A stretch of 64,000 bases of DNA from LMUY01 sp964242925 (lineage in GTDB: Bacteria; Pseudomonadota; Alphaproteobacteria; Acetobacterales; Acetobacteraceae): contig CAXTBW010000003.1 in the NCBI GenBank assembly GCA_964242925.1, positions 1 through 64,000 of the forward strand, read 5' to 3'. A model generated the notes under the pieces. It was not told the origin of the DNA. It saw only the letters and a program-made list of their open reading frames with translations, and made no database searches. This document shows positions 33,225 through 41,187 of the stretch, piece by piece. Positions within the stretch are counted from its first letter, which is position 1, and each line of letters begins with the position of its first letter. Position numbers and translations under genes: made by a program.

Positions 33225-34283
33225 GTGGCGGACCGCGGCGACCGGACGGAGGCCGCAACCCCGCGTCGGATGGAGCGGGCGCGCGGGGAGGGCAGCGTCG
33301 CCATCTCCCGAGAAGTTCCGGCGCTGGCGGGGCTGAGCGCCGCATCGCTGGCGTTGATGATGGCCGGGCCTTGGATGGGGCGGTCGGTCATGTCGCGTCT
33401 GGCCCCGATGCTTGCGTTGAACGGTTCCCAGGATTTGACGGGCGCGGTGTGGGCTGCGTTGCAGTGCACGGCGTTGCTGGCGGCGCCCGTGCTGTTTGGC
33501 GTCATGGCGGCGTCGATCACCGGGTCGCTGTTGCAGAGCGGGTTCGTTGCCAAGCCAACGGCGATAATGCCGGATTTGGCGCGGCTGAGCCCGATGCGGG
33601 GGTTCAAACGCATCTTCGGCCTGAGTGGTCTGGTCGAAACCGGTAAGTCGCTGGTGAAGTTGGGTGTGCTTGGGTTCGCGGTCTACCACGTGGTGAAGGC
33701 CGGCGTGCCCGCCCTCCAAGGGTCGGCGTTCTGGCAGCCGGGTGAATTGGTGGACCGGATGGTGCGCGAGGTCCTGCAGCTCGCGATGACTCTGCTGGGC
33801 GTGCAGGCGGTGATTGCCGGCGCTGACGTATGGTGGGTCCGTCATCGCCACGCGAGCGAGTTGCGGATGACTCGGGAGGAGGTGAAGCAGGACGCCAAGG
33901 AGGCGGACGGCAATCCTCAGATCAAGCAACGTCTCCGGTCGCTGCGGATGGCGCGGGCGCGCAAGCGCATGATGGCGGCAGTGCCGACGGCGACGGTGGT
34001 GGTGACGAACCCGACCCATTACGCTATCGCGTTGGCCTATGACCGGGCGAAGGGCGGTGCGCCGCGCGTGGTCGCGAAGGGGGTGGACGAGGTGGCAGCC
34101 CGCATTCGCGAAATGGCGCGCGAGAACCGGGTGCCGCTGGTGGCCAACCCTCCCTTGGCGCGAGCGCTGTTCACGGTCGAGCTGGATGCCGAGGTGCCGG
34201 CAGAGCACTTCAAGGTCGTGGCGGAGATCATTGCCTATGTCTGGCGGCTGAACCGCCAGGCGGGTCAGGCCTTGGGCCGGTGA
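33225..34283 (+). CDS. flhB: Flagellar export switch protein FlhB
   Basis: A 352-residue protein begun at GTG 33225. N-terminus DRTEAATPRRMERARGEGSVAISREV, four membrane segments to about residue 210, then the cytoplasmic domain with the self-cleaving Asn262-Pro-Thr-His265 (VTNPTHYAIAL) that switches export from hook to filament proteins. The stop overlaps the cckA start (GTGA). Confidence 0.97.
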   Translation: MADRGDRTEAATPRRMERARGEGSVAISREVPALAGLSAASLALMMAGPWMGRSVMSRLAPMLALNGSQDLTGAVWAALQCTALLAAPVLFGVMAASITGSLLQSGFVAKPTAIMPDLARLSPMRGFKRIFGLSGLVETGKSLVKLGVLGFAVYHVVKAGVPALQGSAFWQPGELVDRMVREVLQLAMTLLGVQAVIAGADVWWVRHRHASELRMTREEVKQDAKEADGNPQIKQRLRSLRMARARKRMMAAVPTATVVVTNPTHYAIALAYDRAKGGAPRVVAKGVDEVAARIREMARENRVPLVANPPLARALFTVELDAEVPAEHFKVVAEIIAYVWRLNRQAGQALGR

Positions 34284-35944
34284 GTGAAGAGGGAGCCGCG
34301 AGTGTTTGGGCTTGGCCTTGGCGTCGGCGGGAGAGGCGTTCGACGCGGCCGCTGATTGATCGGCTGGCGGCGCCGCTCGACGACATGCTGCATGTGCTGG
34401 TGCAAGAATCGTCGGTTGGGATCGCGATTGTCGACCGCGAGGGCCGGCTGGTGCGGGTGAACGAGGCGCTGCGGCGCATGGTGGATCGTTCGTGCGACCT
34501 ATCGCCCGGACAACCCGCGCAGGACATTTTCTGCGAGAGCGGCCGCGAGGCGCTGTGGGAAGAATTGTCGCCGGCGCTGCAGGGTCGGCTGCCGCCGCGT
34601 AATCTCGTATCGGTGCTGCGCGGCAAGAAGGGCGCGTCGGAGCAGACGGTGGAGATTTCCGCCGTGGCGCTGCGGGAGGCGGACGGGTCGGTGAGCGGGG
34701 CCATTCTGCAGCTGACCGACATATCGACGCAGAAGAGGTTGGAGGTGCAGCTGGCGCAAAGCCAAAAGCTGCAAGCCGTCGGGCAGCTGGCAGGCGGGAT
34801 CGCGCACGACTTCAACAACTTGCTGACGGCGATCATCGGCGCTTCGGACGATCTGCTGGACGGCGGCGGAGGCGCCGACGCGGCGGACGACGTGCGGCTG
34901 ATCCGCACGAGCGCGGAGCGCGGCGCGGCGCTGGTGCGGCAGTTGCTCGCGTTTGGGCGGCAGCAGACGCTGCAACCATGCGAGCTTTCAATCAACGAGG
35001 CAGTTGAAGGCCTAACCGGCCTTCTAAGGCGATTGTTGGGCGGCTCAGTTCAGTTGGAGCTGGAGCTGGAGCAGCCGGGTTGCACTGTGCTGGTGGACCC
35101 GACGCAACTGGACCAAGTGTTGGTCAACCTTGCGGTGAACGCGCGCGACGCTATGCCGGAAGGCGGACAGCTGACATTGCGAACCGGGCACATAACGTTG
35201 TTCCGGGCCTTGATCCGCGGGGAGGAGGCCATCCCGCCAGGGCGCTACGTGATGGTGGAGGTGCAGGACTCCGGATGCGGCATTCCGGCCGACGTGTTGC
35301 CGCGAATTTTTGATCCGTTCTTCACCACCCGGCGGGAGCGGGGCGGCACCGGGCTTGGCTTATCGACCGTGCACGGCATTATTCGTCAATCCAACGGCTT
35401 CTTGGCGGTGGACAGCCTGCCGGGCAAGGGCACGCGGATGCGGATCTATCTGCCGCGGCGCGATGGCGAAGCGATGGCTATACCGCGCCTTCCACCAGCG
35501 GCCACGGTCGCAGCGGCGACGCTGGTGGCGAGCCCGTCGGCGTCGCCGAGCGGGCCGCGCACAATCCTGTTCGTGGACGACGAGGATGGGGTTCGTCGGC
35601 TGGCTTCCAGGGCGTTCTCCAAACGAGGTTGGACGGTGCTGAGCGCGGAGTCGGCAGAGGCGGCGCTGGCATTGCTGAAACCGAACGGGACTGCCGAGTC
35701 GCTAAGCGCGATCGTGTCGGACGTCGTAATGCCAGGTATGGACGGGTCGGCGTTGGTGCGGGCGGTGCGCGCGTTGCGGCCGGGCTTGCCGGCCATATTG
35801 GCATCCGGCTACGCGGAAGAGGCAGTGCGCGGCGATCTGGCCGCAGAGGGGATCGGGTTCTTGACGAAGCCTTACACTCTGAAGGACATGCTGGCCATTG
35901 TTGAGTCTCTGGTGAACGATCAAGCGGCTGACTCGAACGTTTAA
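34280..35944 (+). CDS. cckA: CckA-like hybrid histidine kinase without membrane anchor
   Basis: A 554-residue hybrid kinase. PAS domain about 36-150 (SSVGIAIVDREGRLVRVN), HisKA with His176 in GGIAHDFNNLLTAI, and HATPase_c with N-box VNARDAMPEGG, DSGCGIP, FFTTRRERGGTGLGL. A C-terminal receiver follows, with phosphoacceptor Asp481 and Lys in FLTKPYT. HDFNNLL and the domain order match CckA, the kinase/phosphatase feeding ChpT-CtrA. Caulobacter CckA has transmembrane segments and two PAS domains in about 690 residues; here no hydrophobic segment precedes the single PAS. It is coupled to flhB, suggesting shared timing of flagellar and cell-cycle genes. Confidence 0.85.
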   Translation: MSEEGAASVWAWPWRRRERRSTRPLIDRLAAPLDDMLHVLVQESSVGIAIVDREGRLVRVNEALRRMVDRSCDLSPGQPAQDIFCESGREALWEELSPALQGRLPPRNLVSVLRGKKGASEQTVEISAVALREADGSVSGAILQLTDISTQKRLEVQLAQSQKLQAVGQLAGGIAHDFNNLLTAIIGASDDLLDGGGGADAADDVRLIRTSAERGAALVRQLLAFGRQQTLQPCELSINEAVEGLTGLLRRLLGGSVQLELELEQPGCTVLVDPTQLDQVLVNLAVNARDAMPEGGQLTLRTGHITLFRALIRGEEAIPPGRYVMVEVQDSGCGIPADVLPRIFDPFFTTRRERGGTGLGLSTVHGIIRQSNGFLAVDSLPGKGTRMRIYLPRRDGEAMAIPRLPPAATVAAATLVASPSASPSGPRTILFVDDEDGVRRLASRAFSKRGWTVLSAESAEAALALLKPNGTAESLSAIVSDVVMPGMDGSALVRAVRALRPGLPAILASGYAEEAVRGDLAAEGIGFLTKPYTLKDMLAIVESLVNDQAADSNV

Positions 35945-35994
35945 ATCGAACGACCGACTCCAAATTCCCGCAAAACTGTGATCCCGTTTTGTTC

Positions 35995-36023
35995 TTGTGA
36001 ACGGGGGGAGAACGCTTTATTAA
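35995..36023 (+). promoter_or_regulatory. recA promoter with overlapping LexA box
   Basis: TTGTGA (35995-36000) and TATTAA (36018-36023) are separated by 17 bases. A direct repeat GAAC-N7-GAAC (35999-36002 and 36010-36013) covers the -35 edge and the spacer. GAAC-N7-GAAC (equivalently GTTC-N7-GTTC) is the alphaproteobacterial SOS/LexA operator, so LexA binding would block the promoter. The start codon lies about 150 bases further on, leaving a long leader. Confidence 0.8.
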
Positions 36024-36175
36024 CGGCGGGGTGGCGGCGCTGCGTGTAACGATGAGTATGCGGTCATCGGACAGCTTGCGTGTAAGCCGATGGCCGCGGG
36101 TGCGTGATTGCGGGTGCGGTGTGGCCTGTGCACACTCGCCGCGGCGCCCGCCAGGATGGGATGAGGATCAAAGCG

Positions 36176-37213
36176 ATGGACAAGAACAAGGCGCTGGATG
36201 CTGCTCTCGGTCAGATCGAGCGTGCGTTTGGCAAGGGGTCCATCATGCGGATGGGTGCCCGGTTCAACGACCAGATCGATGTCATTCCGTCTGGTTCGCT
36301 AGGGTTGGACCTAGCGCTCGGCATTGGCGGGCTGCCGCGCGGTCGGATTGTGGAAATTTACGGGCCTGAGAGTTCGGGCAAGACTACGCTCGCGCTGCAT
36401 GCCATTGCAGAGGCGCAGAAGCGTGGTGGGACCTGCGCGTTCATCGACGCGGAACACGCGCTCGACCCGATCTATGCGCGCAAGCTGGGAGTGGATGTCG
36501 ACAATCTTCTGCTGTCTCAGCCGGATGGCGGCGAGCAGGCGCTGGAGATCTGCGACACGCTGGTGCGGTCTGGCGCCATCGATATCGTGGTGATCGACAG
36601 CGTCGCCGCGCTGGTGCCGCGGGCGGAGCTGGAGGGCGAGATGGGCGACACGCATGTCGGCCTGCACGCGAGGTTGATGAGCCAGGCATTGCGCAAGCTG
36701 ACGGGCAGCGTTTCGAAGTCCAAGACGATGCTGGTCTTCCTCAATCAGATTCGGCTGAAGATCGGCGTCATGTTCGGCAACCCAGAGACGACGACGGGCG
36801 GCAACGCGTTGAAGTTCTACGCTTCTATTCGCATGGAAATTCGCCGGATCGGACAGATCAAGGATCGCGACGAGGTGGTGGGCAACCAGACCCGCGTGAA
36901 GGTGGTCAAGAACAAGTTGGCGCCGCCGTTCCGCCAGGTGGAGTTCGACATCATGTATGGCGAGGGCATCAGCAAGCGAGGCGAGCTGATCGACCTTGGC
37001 GTCAAGGCTGCCGTGGTGGAGAAGTCCGGCGCCTGGTTTTCCTACGACAGTCAGCGGATCGGGCAGGGGCGGGAGAACGCCAAGAACTTCCTCAAGGACC
37101 ATCCGGACGTGGCGGCCAGCATCGAGAAGCGGGTGCGCGACCAGTCGGTCGTGGTGGAGCAGGCGATGATCACAGCGCCTGAGGATGGCGAAGAGGCCGA
37201 AGCCGCGGAGTGA
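36176..37213 (+). CDS. recA: Recombinase RecA
   Basis: A 345-residue recombinase: MDKNKALDAALGQIERAFGKGSIMRMG start, Walker A GPESSGKTT near residue 67, EHALDPIYARKLGVD, loop L1/L2 region ending NQIRLKIGVMFGNPETTTGGNALKFYASIR, and an acidic C-tail (EDGEEAEAAE). ATG 36176 has AGGA eight to ten bases upstream and gives the standard N-terminus; an in-frame ATG at 36161 adds five residues. It mediates strand exchange and LexA self-cleavage. The stop overlaps the next gene (GTGA). Confidence 0.98.
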   Translation: MDKNKALDAALGQIERAFGKGSIMRMGARFNDQIDVIPSGSLGLDLALGIGGLPRGRIVEIYGPESSGKTTLALHAIAEAQKRGGTCAFIDAEHALDPIYARKLGVDVDNLLLSQPDGGEQALEICDTLVRSGAIDIVVIDSVAALVPRAELEGEMGDTHVGLHARLMSQALRKLTGSVSKSKTMLVFLNQIRLKIGVMFGNPETTTGGNALKFYASIRMEIRRIGQIKDRDEVVGNQTRVKVVKNKLAPPFRQVEFDIMYGEGISKRGELIDLGVKAAVVEKSGAWFSYDSQRIGQGRENAKNFLKDHPDVAASIEKRVRDQSVVVEQAMITAPEDGEEAEAAE

Positions 37214-37620
37214 GCCTGGACGCCGACGATACCGCGCTGGTCGAGGCCGCGCGCGCCGTACTGGTCAAGCACTACCGCCCACATTGGCATACGGTCGGGG
37301 CAGCGCTGCGATCGCGCGACGGTCGCATTTGGACCGGGGTGCATCTGGGTGCGACAGTCGGCCGCCTCTCCGTTTGCGCGGAAGCGGTCGCTCTGGGCCG
37401 GGCCATCCTGGAGGGCGATGGCACAGTGGCGTGCGCCGTTGCGGTGCGGCATCCGAAGGCGGAGGAAAGCGTGCGGGAGATCGCCATCGTCTCCCCGTGC
37501 GGCGCCTGCCGGGAAATGCTGACCGACTACGACCCGGCCGCGGAGGTGATCATGCCGGGCGCTGTCGGACCGGTCCGTATGCCAGTGCGACTGTTGCTGC
37601 CGCTGCCGTATCAGCGATGA
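37210..37620 (+). CDS. Cytidine/blasticidin-S deaminase-fold protein coupled to recA
   Basis: A 136-residue zinc deaminase-like protein. Cys56-Ala-Glu58 (SVCAEAVAL) and Pro96-Cys97-Gly-Ala-Cys100 (PCGACREM) supply the three Cys ligands and catalytic Glu of the cytidine-deaminase superfamily. HTVGAALRSRDGRIWTGV near residue 27 matches the substrate strand. Length fits tetrameric Cdd or blasticidin-S deaminase relatives; the C-terminal Phe typical of Cdd is missing. GTG 37210 overlaps the recA stop, so it is presumably co-expressed under SOS control. Substrate unknown. Confidence 0.85.
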   Translation: MSLDADDTALVEAARAVLVKHYRPHWHTVGAALRSRDGRIWTGVHLGATVGRLSVCAEAVALGRAILEGDGTVACAVAVRHPKAEESVREIAIVSPCGACREMLTDYDPAAEVIMPGAVGPVRMPVRLLLPLPYQR

Positions 37621-37628
37621 GTGATGGA

Positions 37629-37654
37629 ACAGAACGGGCACAATGACGTTCTGT
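37629..37654 (+). promoter_or_regulatory. Hairpin abutting the DUF3072 start codon
   Basis: Perfect 8-base arms ACAGAACG (37629-37636) and CGTTCTGT (37647-37654) around a 10-base loop, ending only four bases before ATG 37659. It could end the recA transcript, hide the next gene's start, or bind a regulator. No Shine-Dalgarno sequence is visible outside it. Confidence 0.45.
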
Positions 37655-37658
37655 CGAT

Positions 37659-37889
37659 ATGAGCACGAACCCGAAAACTCCCCCCGATGACGACGTTCCT
37701 TCCAACACGGTCAAGGACCCGGACACCTGGACGACTGGCGATGAAACCATGACCGGCGCGCAAGCCTCTTATCTGAAGACATTGTGCGAAGAGGCTGGCG
37801 AAGAGTTCGATCCCTCGCTCAGCAAAGCCGATGCATCGAAGCGGATCGATGCGTTGCAGGGCAAAACGGGACGCGGCAAGACGCATTAG
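37659..37889 (+). CDS. DUF3072 family small protein
   Basis: A 76-residue protein. An acidic, flexible N-terminus (PDDDVPSNTVKDPDTWTTGDE) precedes MTGAQASYLKTLCEEAGEEFDPSLSKADASKRIDALQ, the DUF3072 core, a short helix-turn-helix-like fold of unknown role found in many soil bacteria. It ends in a basic tail. The start is set by family length since no ribosome site is evident. It faces the amidohydrolase gene across a long hairpin. Confidence 0.85.
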   Translation: MSTNPKTPPDDDVPSNTVKDPDTWTTGDETMTGAQASYLKTLCEEAGEEFDPSLSKADASKRIDALQGKTGRGKTH

Positions 37890-37901
37890 GCATCAGCCTT
37901 G

Positions 37902-37937
37902 ACCCGACCATCTTCCGAAGGCGTGGAAGGGTCGGGT
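37902..37937. terminator. Hairpin at DUF3072/amidohydrolase convergent junction
   Basis: ACCCGACC (37902-37909) pairs with GGTCGGGT (37930-37937) and, beyond a two-base AT bulge, CTTCC (37912-37916) with GGAAG (37925-37929): 13 pairs around an 8-base loop. The right arm runs into the amidohydrolase stop codon. TT then AA follow, but there is no true T-tract. Confidence 0.65.
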
Positions 37938-38806
37938 TAAACGGTAAAGCCGTAGAGGCGGGCGGGGTTGTCGACCAGGATTCGCTTTTGCGCCGCCGGG
38001 TCCGGCACCCATGCCATAAAAGCGTCGAGGAGCGCTCCGTCGTCGGGCATCTCAGCTTTGAAGGTCGGATGCGGCCAGTCCGTGCCCCAGACGCACCGGT
38101 CAGGGGCTGCTTCGGCCATTGCCCGGGCGAACTGCGTTATGTCGGCGTATGGCAGATGCTCGTTGGAGCAGCGATAGCCGCATAGCTTGGCCCAGACCAT
38201 GTCGTGCTTCAGAAGTCGCAGCAACGACTGAAAGCCAGGTGCGCCAGTGCCGTCACGCGGGTTGAGGTGTCCCATGTGGTCGATCACGACGGGAACGGGC
38301 AGCGCCAGGATGGCATCGGCGAGGCGCGCGACATCTGCGATATTCAGATAAAGTTGGATGTGCCAGCCGAGCGGCGCAATCAGATCGGCAATGCGAGCCA
38401 TTTGGTCGACCGGAGTGCCGTTGCCCGTGACGGCGTTGATGCGCACACCTCGGGCGCCTGCTGCGTTCATGCGGGCGAGTTCGGCTGGGTCAGCGGTCTC
38501 GTCGATCACGACGACGGCCCGGGTGCGGTCCATGCCCAGCTTGGCGACCGCGTCCATCGTGCAGCGATTGTCCGTGCCATAGACGCTGGCCTGGACGATC
38601 ACCGAGCGTTCCATCCCAAGCGTCGCCTGCATGCGGCGGAACGCCTCGATCGACGCGGGTGGCGGCGTGTAGGTCCGGCCGGGGCCGAGGGGAAACACCT
38701 CGTCAGGGCCGAAGATGTGGTAGTGGCAGTCGCATGCGCCACTTGCCGGCAAGGTATGCGGCCGACGTGATTGCGCGAGCGCCGGGGCGCATAAGGGCGC
38801 GCTCAC
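37937..38806 (-). CDS. Amidohydrolase-2 family (PDC-lactonase-like) metal hydrolase
   Basis: A 289-residue TIM-barrel hydrolase. GACDCHYHIFG near residue 24 supplies the two His of strand 1; VVIDHMGH and the WGTDWPHP motif near residue 243 complete the amidohydrolase-2 pattern shared with 2-pyrone-4,6-dicarboxylate lactonase (LigI) and related lactonases. The annotated start GTG 38806 overlaps the stop of a 14-codon leader frame. Residues 3-12 (APLCAPALAQ) look like the tail of a signal peptide whose front is missing, so the N-terminus is doubtful. Substrate not determined. Confidence 0.85.
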   Translation of the reverse strand: MSAPLCAPALAQSRRPHTLPASGACDCHYHIFGPDEVFPLGPGRTYTPPPASIEAFRRMQATLGMERSVIVQASVYGTDNRCTMDAVAKLGMDRTRAVVVIDETADPAELARMNAAGARGVRINAVTGNGTPVDQMARIADLIAPLGWHIQLYLNIADVARLADAILALPVPVVIDHMGHLNPRDGTGAPGFQSLLRLLKHDMVWAKLCGYRCSNEHLPYADITQFARAMAEAAPDRCVWGTDWPHPTFKAEMPDDGALLDAFMAWVPDPAAQKRILVDNPARLYGFTV

Positions 38807-38847
38807 GTGGCCCTCGCGATCAGGTACGGCTGGCAGCTGTTGGACAT
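38803..38847 (-). other. 14-codon leader frame upstream of the amidohydrolase
   Basis: A short frame MSNSCQPYLIARAT is preceded by an excellent ribosome site (GGGAGGA, five bases from ATG 38847). It ends in TGA overlapping the GTG start of the amidohydrolase. It could be a coupling peptide, or the detached front of a signal peptide separated from APALAQ by a frameshift. A consensus -35 TTGACA on this strand (38894-38889) lies upstream but lacks a good -10. Confidence 0.45.
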
Positions 38848-38973
38848 CGATTCCTCCCGCGGAAAGCTTCGGGCGAGTGCGACCCGGCTGTCAATCAAGA
38901 GGTGGAACGAGGCGGGCGCGGTTGACGGTGGCGCCGCGAGAGCCTTTCTTGCGGTCTGGTGAGGGCTTAAGCC

Positions 38974-40365
38974 ATGACAAGCGACGTGTTCCACGTGGGC
39001 AACGGCGCCGGGTTCTCGGGCGATCGGGTCGATGCGCCCGGACCGGTCGTCGACACCCTGATCGCGTCGGGCCGCCCGGCCGCGTTCTTCCTCGAGGTGC
39101 TGGGCGAGCGCACCGTAGCGCTGGCGCAATTGGAGCGCCGGCGAGACCCGTCGCGCGGTTATGAACCGATGCTGGAGCGCCTGCTCGACCCGGTTCTCGC
39201 GCGCTGCGCCCGGCACGGCATAAGCATCCTGGGGAATTTCGGCGGCGCCAACCCGCCGGCGGCCGCGGCGTTGCTGGCGCGCATAGCGCTGCGGCACGGC
39301 TTGCCGGACCTGCGGATCGCCATCGTCGAGGGCGACGACGTGCGCGACAGTCTCGATCTATCGACTTTGGACGTGCATGAGGCCGATGCGACCATCGGTG
39401 GAGCGGGTATGGGATCGCTGGTGGCCGCCAATGCCTATCTCGGCGCGGCGCCGATGGTGGAGGCGCTGCGGCAAGGAGCGCAGGTCGTTGTGGCCGGCCG
39501 AGTGGCGGACCCGTCGCTGGCGTTGGCCCCGCTGATCCATCATTTCGGATGGGCGGAAGACGACTGGGACCGCTTGGCCGCGGGCACGATGGCCGGGCAC
39601 CTGCTGGAATGCGGCAGCCAGGTCACCGGCGGCGTCTACTACGACCCGGGGTTCAAGGACGTTCCCGACCCGGCCAATCTCGGCTTCCCGATCGCGGAAG
39701 TCGCGCGCGACGGCAGCCTGGTGATCACCAAGGCGGCGAACACCGGTGGCCTGGTCAACGAGCAGACGGTGAAGGAGCAGCTGCTCTACGAAATCCACGA
39801 CCCCGCGCATTACCTGACGCCGGACGTGCAGCTCGACGTCACCGGGGTCCGGGTGGCGCAGGTCGGTCCGAACCGGGTCGCGGTGTCCGGCGCGCGAGGG
39901 CGGGCGGCGCCGACGACGCTGAAGGTCACCGCGAGCTTTGACGCCAGCTTTCTTGGCGAAGGCGAGTTCTCGTTGGCGGGGCCGAACTGCCTAGCGCGCG
40001 CCCGGCTGGCGCGGGACGTGCTGCTGCAGCGGTTGCAGCAACGCGGCTTGGCGGTGCGCGCGCGGGTCGACCTGATCGGGGTGGCCAGCGTGCATGACGG
40101 AGATGGCGGCGCGCTGGCCTCGGCGTATCGCGGGCCGGAGCCGGAGGAGGTTCGGGTTCGCCTGGCGGCCGAAGGGACGGATCGGGACGACGTGGATCAA
40201 GCCGCGCGGGAGGTGCTGGCGATGCTGTGCTGCGGCCCTGCAGGCAGTTGCGGCGCGCGCTGGAGCGTCACCCCGCGTATCCGCACGCGGTCCTATCTCG
40301 CGCCGCGGGACCGGGTGACTGCGACCGTGCGGGTGGCGACGGCGCGGGCGTTGAGCAACCAATGA
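38974..40365 (+). CDS. AtuA-family (DUF1446) protein
   Basis: A 463-residue cytoplasmic protein of the acyclic-terpene-utilisation AtuA family. Recognisable segments include ILGNFGGANPPAAA near residue 86, GAAPMVEALRQGAQVVVAGRVADPSLALAP near 150, and GSQVTGGVYYDPGFKDVPD near 213. The biochemical role of AtuA is unsettled; in pseudomonads it is encoded with geranyl/citronellyl-CoA carboxylation genes. None of those partners is here. Its stop overlaps the start of the AtuA C-domain gene. Confidence 0.85.
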   Translation: MTSDVFHVGNGAGFSGDRVDAPGPVVDTLIASGRPAAFFLEVLGERTVALAQLERRRDPSRGYEPMLERLLDPVLARCARHGISILGNFGGANPPAAAALLARIALRHGLPDLRIAIVEGDDVRDSLDLSTLDVHEADATIGGAGMGSLVAANAYLGAAPMVEALRQGAQVVVAGRVADPSLALAPLIHHFGWAEDDWDRLAAGTMAGHLLECGSQVTGGVYYDPGFKDVPDPANLGFPIAEVARDGSLVITKAANTGGLVNEQTVKEQLLYEIHDPAHYLTPDVQLDVTGVRVAQVGPNRVAVSGARGRAAPTTLKVTASFDASFLGEGEFSLAGPNCLARARLARDVLLQRLQQRGLAVRARVDLIGVASVHDGDGGALASAYRGPEPEEVRVRLAAEGTDRDDVDQAAREVLAMLCCGPAGSCGARWSVTPRIRTRSYLAPRDRVTATVRVATARALSNQ

Positions 40366-40712
40366 CCGTCACCGTGCAGCTGCATCGCGTCGCGCACTCC
40401 CGCGCTGGCGACAAGGGCAACCGGGTGAACCTCAGCCTGATTCCTTACGACCCGGCGTTGTATGACTTGCTCGCGGAGCAGGTGACGGAGGCGCGTGTGC
40501 TGGGCCTGTTCCGCCACCGCGGCGCCACCCGCGTCGTGCGCTATGACTTGCCGCTGCTGCACGCGTTTAACTTCGTGGTGGACGACGTGCTGGAGGGGGG
40601 CGTGAACACCGCGCTCAATCTGGACGGCCATGGCAAGTCGCATTCGTTCCGTCTGCTTGCGATCGAGGTCGACGTGCCGCAGCAGGCGGTGCGCGGCGAG
40701 GCGCCGGATTGA
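40362..40712 (+). CDS. AtuA C-terminal ferredoxin-fold domain as a separate protein
   Basis: A 116-residue protein with RVAHSRAGDKGNRVNLSLIPYDP near the start and LPLLHAFNFVVDDVLEGGVNTALNLDGHGKS further on, the pattern of the domain that forms the C-terminus of full-length AtuA. Here it is encoded separately, overlapping the larger AtuA gene (ATGA) and the Zur gene (TTGA). The two AtuA pieces presumably form one complex. Confidence 0.85.
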   Translation: MTVTVQLHRVAHSRAGDKGNRVNLSLIPYDPALYDLLAEQVTEARVLGLFRHRGATRVVRYDLPLLHAFNFVVDDVLEGGVNTALNLDGHGKSHSFRLLAIEVDVPQQAVRGEAPD

Positions 40713-41185
40713 CGCAGGCGGTGTTTTCCCGCCGGACCACCGCAAGGCTCGACCAGGCCGACGCGGCCTGCGCCGGGCGTGGCGCACGGTTGACGGAGCT
40801 GCGGCGGCTGGTGCTGGGCCTGGTGCTGGACAGTCCGAAACCGGCCGGCGCGTATGAGCTGCTGGATCGGCTGCGTGGGCATCACGCCGGGTCGGCCCCG
40901 CCGACGGTGTATCGCGCGCTCGACTTCCTGTTGGAGCAGGGCCTGATCCACAAGGTCGAACGGCTGTCCGCATTCGTCGGCTGCGTGCATGGGACGGCGC
41001 CGCACAGCCATGCCGAGGTCGCGCACACGGTGCAGTTCCTGATCTGCACGCAATGCGGGCGGGTGGAGGAGCTGAGCGACCCGGCCATCGGCGAGGCGCT
41101 GCAGGGCGCCGCTTCGGGCAGCGGTTTCGTGATCCACGGCTCGACGGTGGAGGCGGTTGGCATCTGCGGCGCGTGCAGCCGGTAG
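40709..41185 (+). CDS. zur: Fur-family regulator, probable zinc uptake regulator Zur
   Basis: A 158-residue Fur-fold repressor. Winged helix about 20-85 (LTELRRLVLGLVLDSPKPAGAYELLDRL, PPTVYRALDFLLEQGLIHKVE), then a dimerisation domain with structural zinc pairs Cys113/Cys116 (CTQC) and Cys153/Cys156 (CGAC). The His-rich stretch HGTAPHSHAEVAH is sensory in Zur. The start is a TTG overlapping the upstream stop, an uncommon codon that should keep levels low. Distinguishing Zur from Fur rests on the HSHAE region and length; moderately sure. Confidence 0.8.
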   Translation: MTQAVFSRRTTARLDQADAACAGRGARLTELRRLVLGLVLDSPKPAGAYELLDRLRGHHAGSAPPTVYRALDFLLEQGLIHKVERLSAFVGCVHGTAPHSHAEVAHTVQFLICTQCGRVEELSDPAIGEALQGAASGSGFVIHGSTVEAVGICGACSR

Positions 41186-41187
41186 GG

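Noticed and set aside
35991..36002. GTTCTTGTGAAC as a second SOS operator
   Set aside because: It is a GTTC-N4-GAAC inverted arrangement, not the Gram-positive GAAC-N4-GTTC nor the alphaproteobacterial direct repeat; it simply overlaps the real box.
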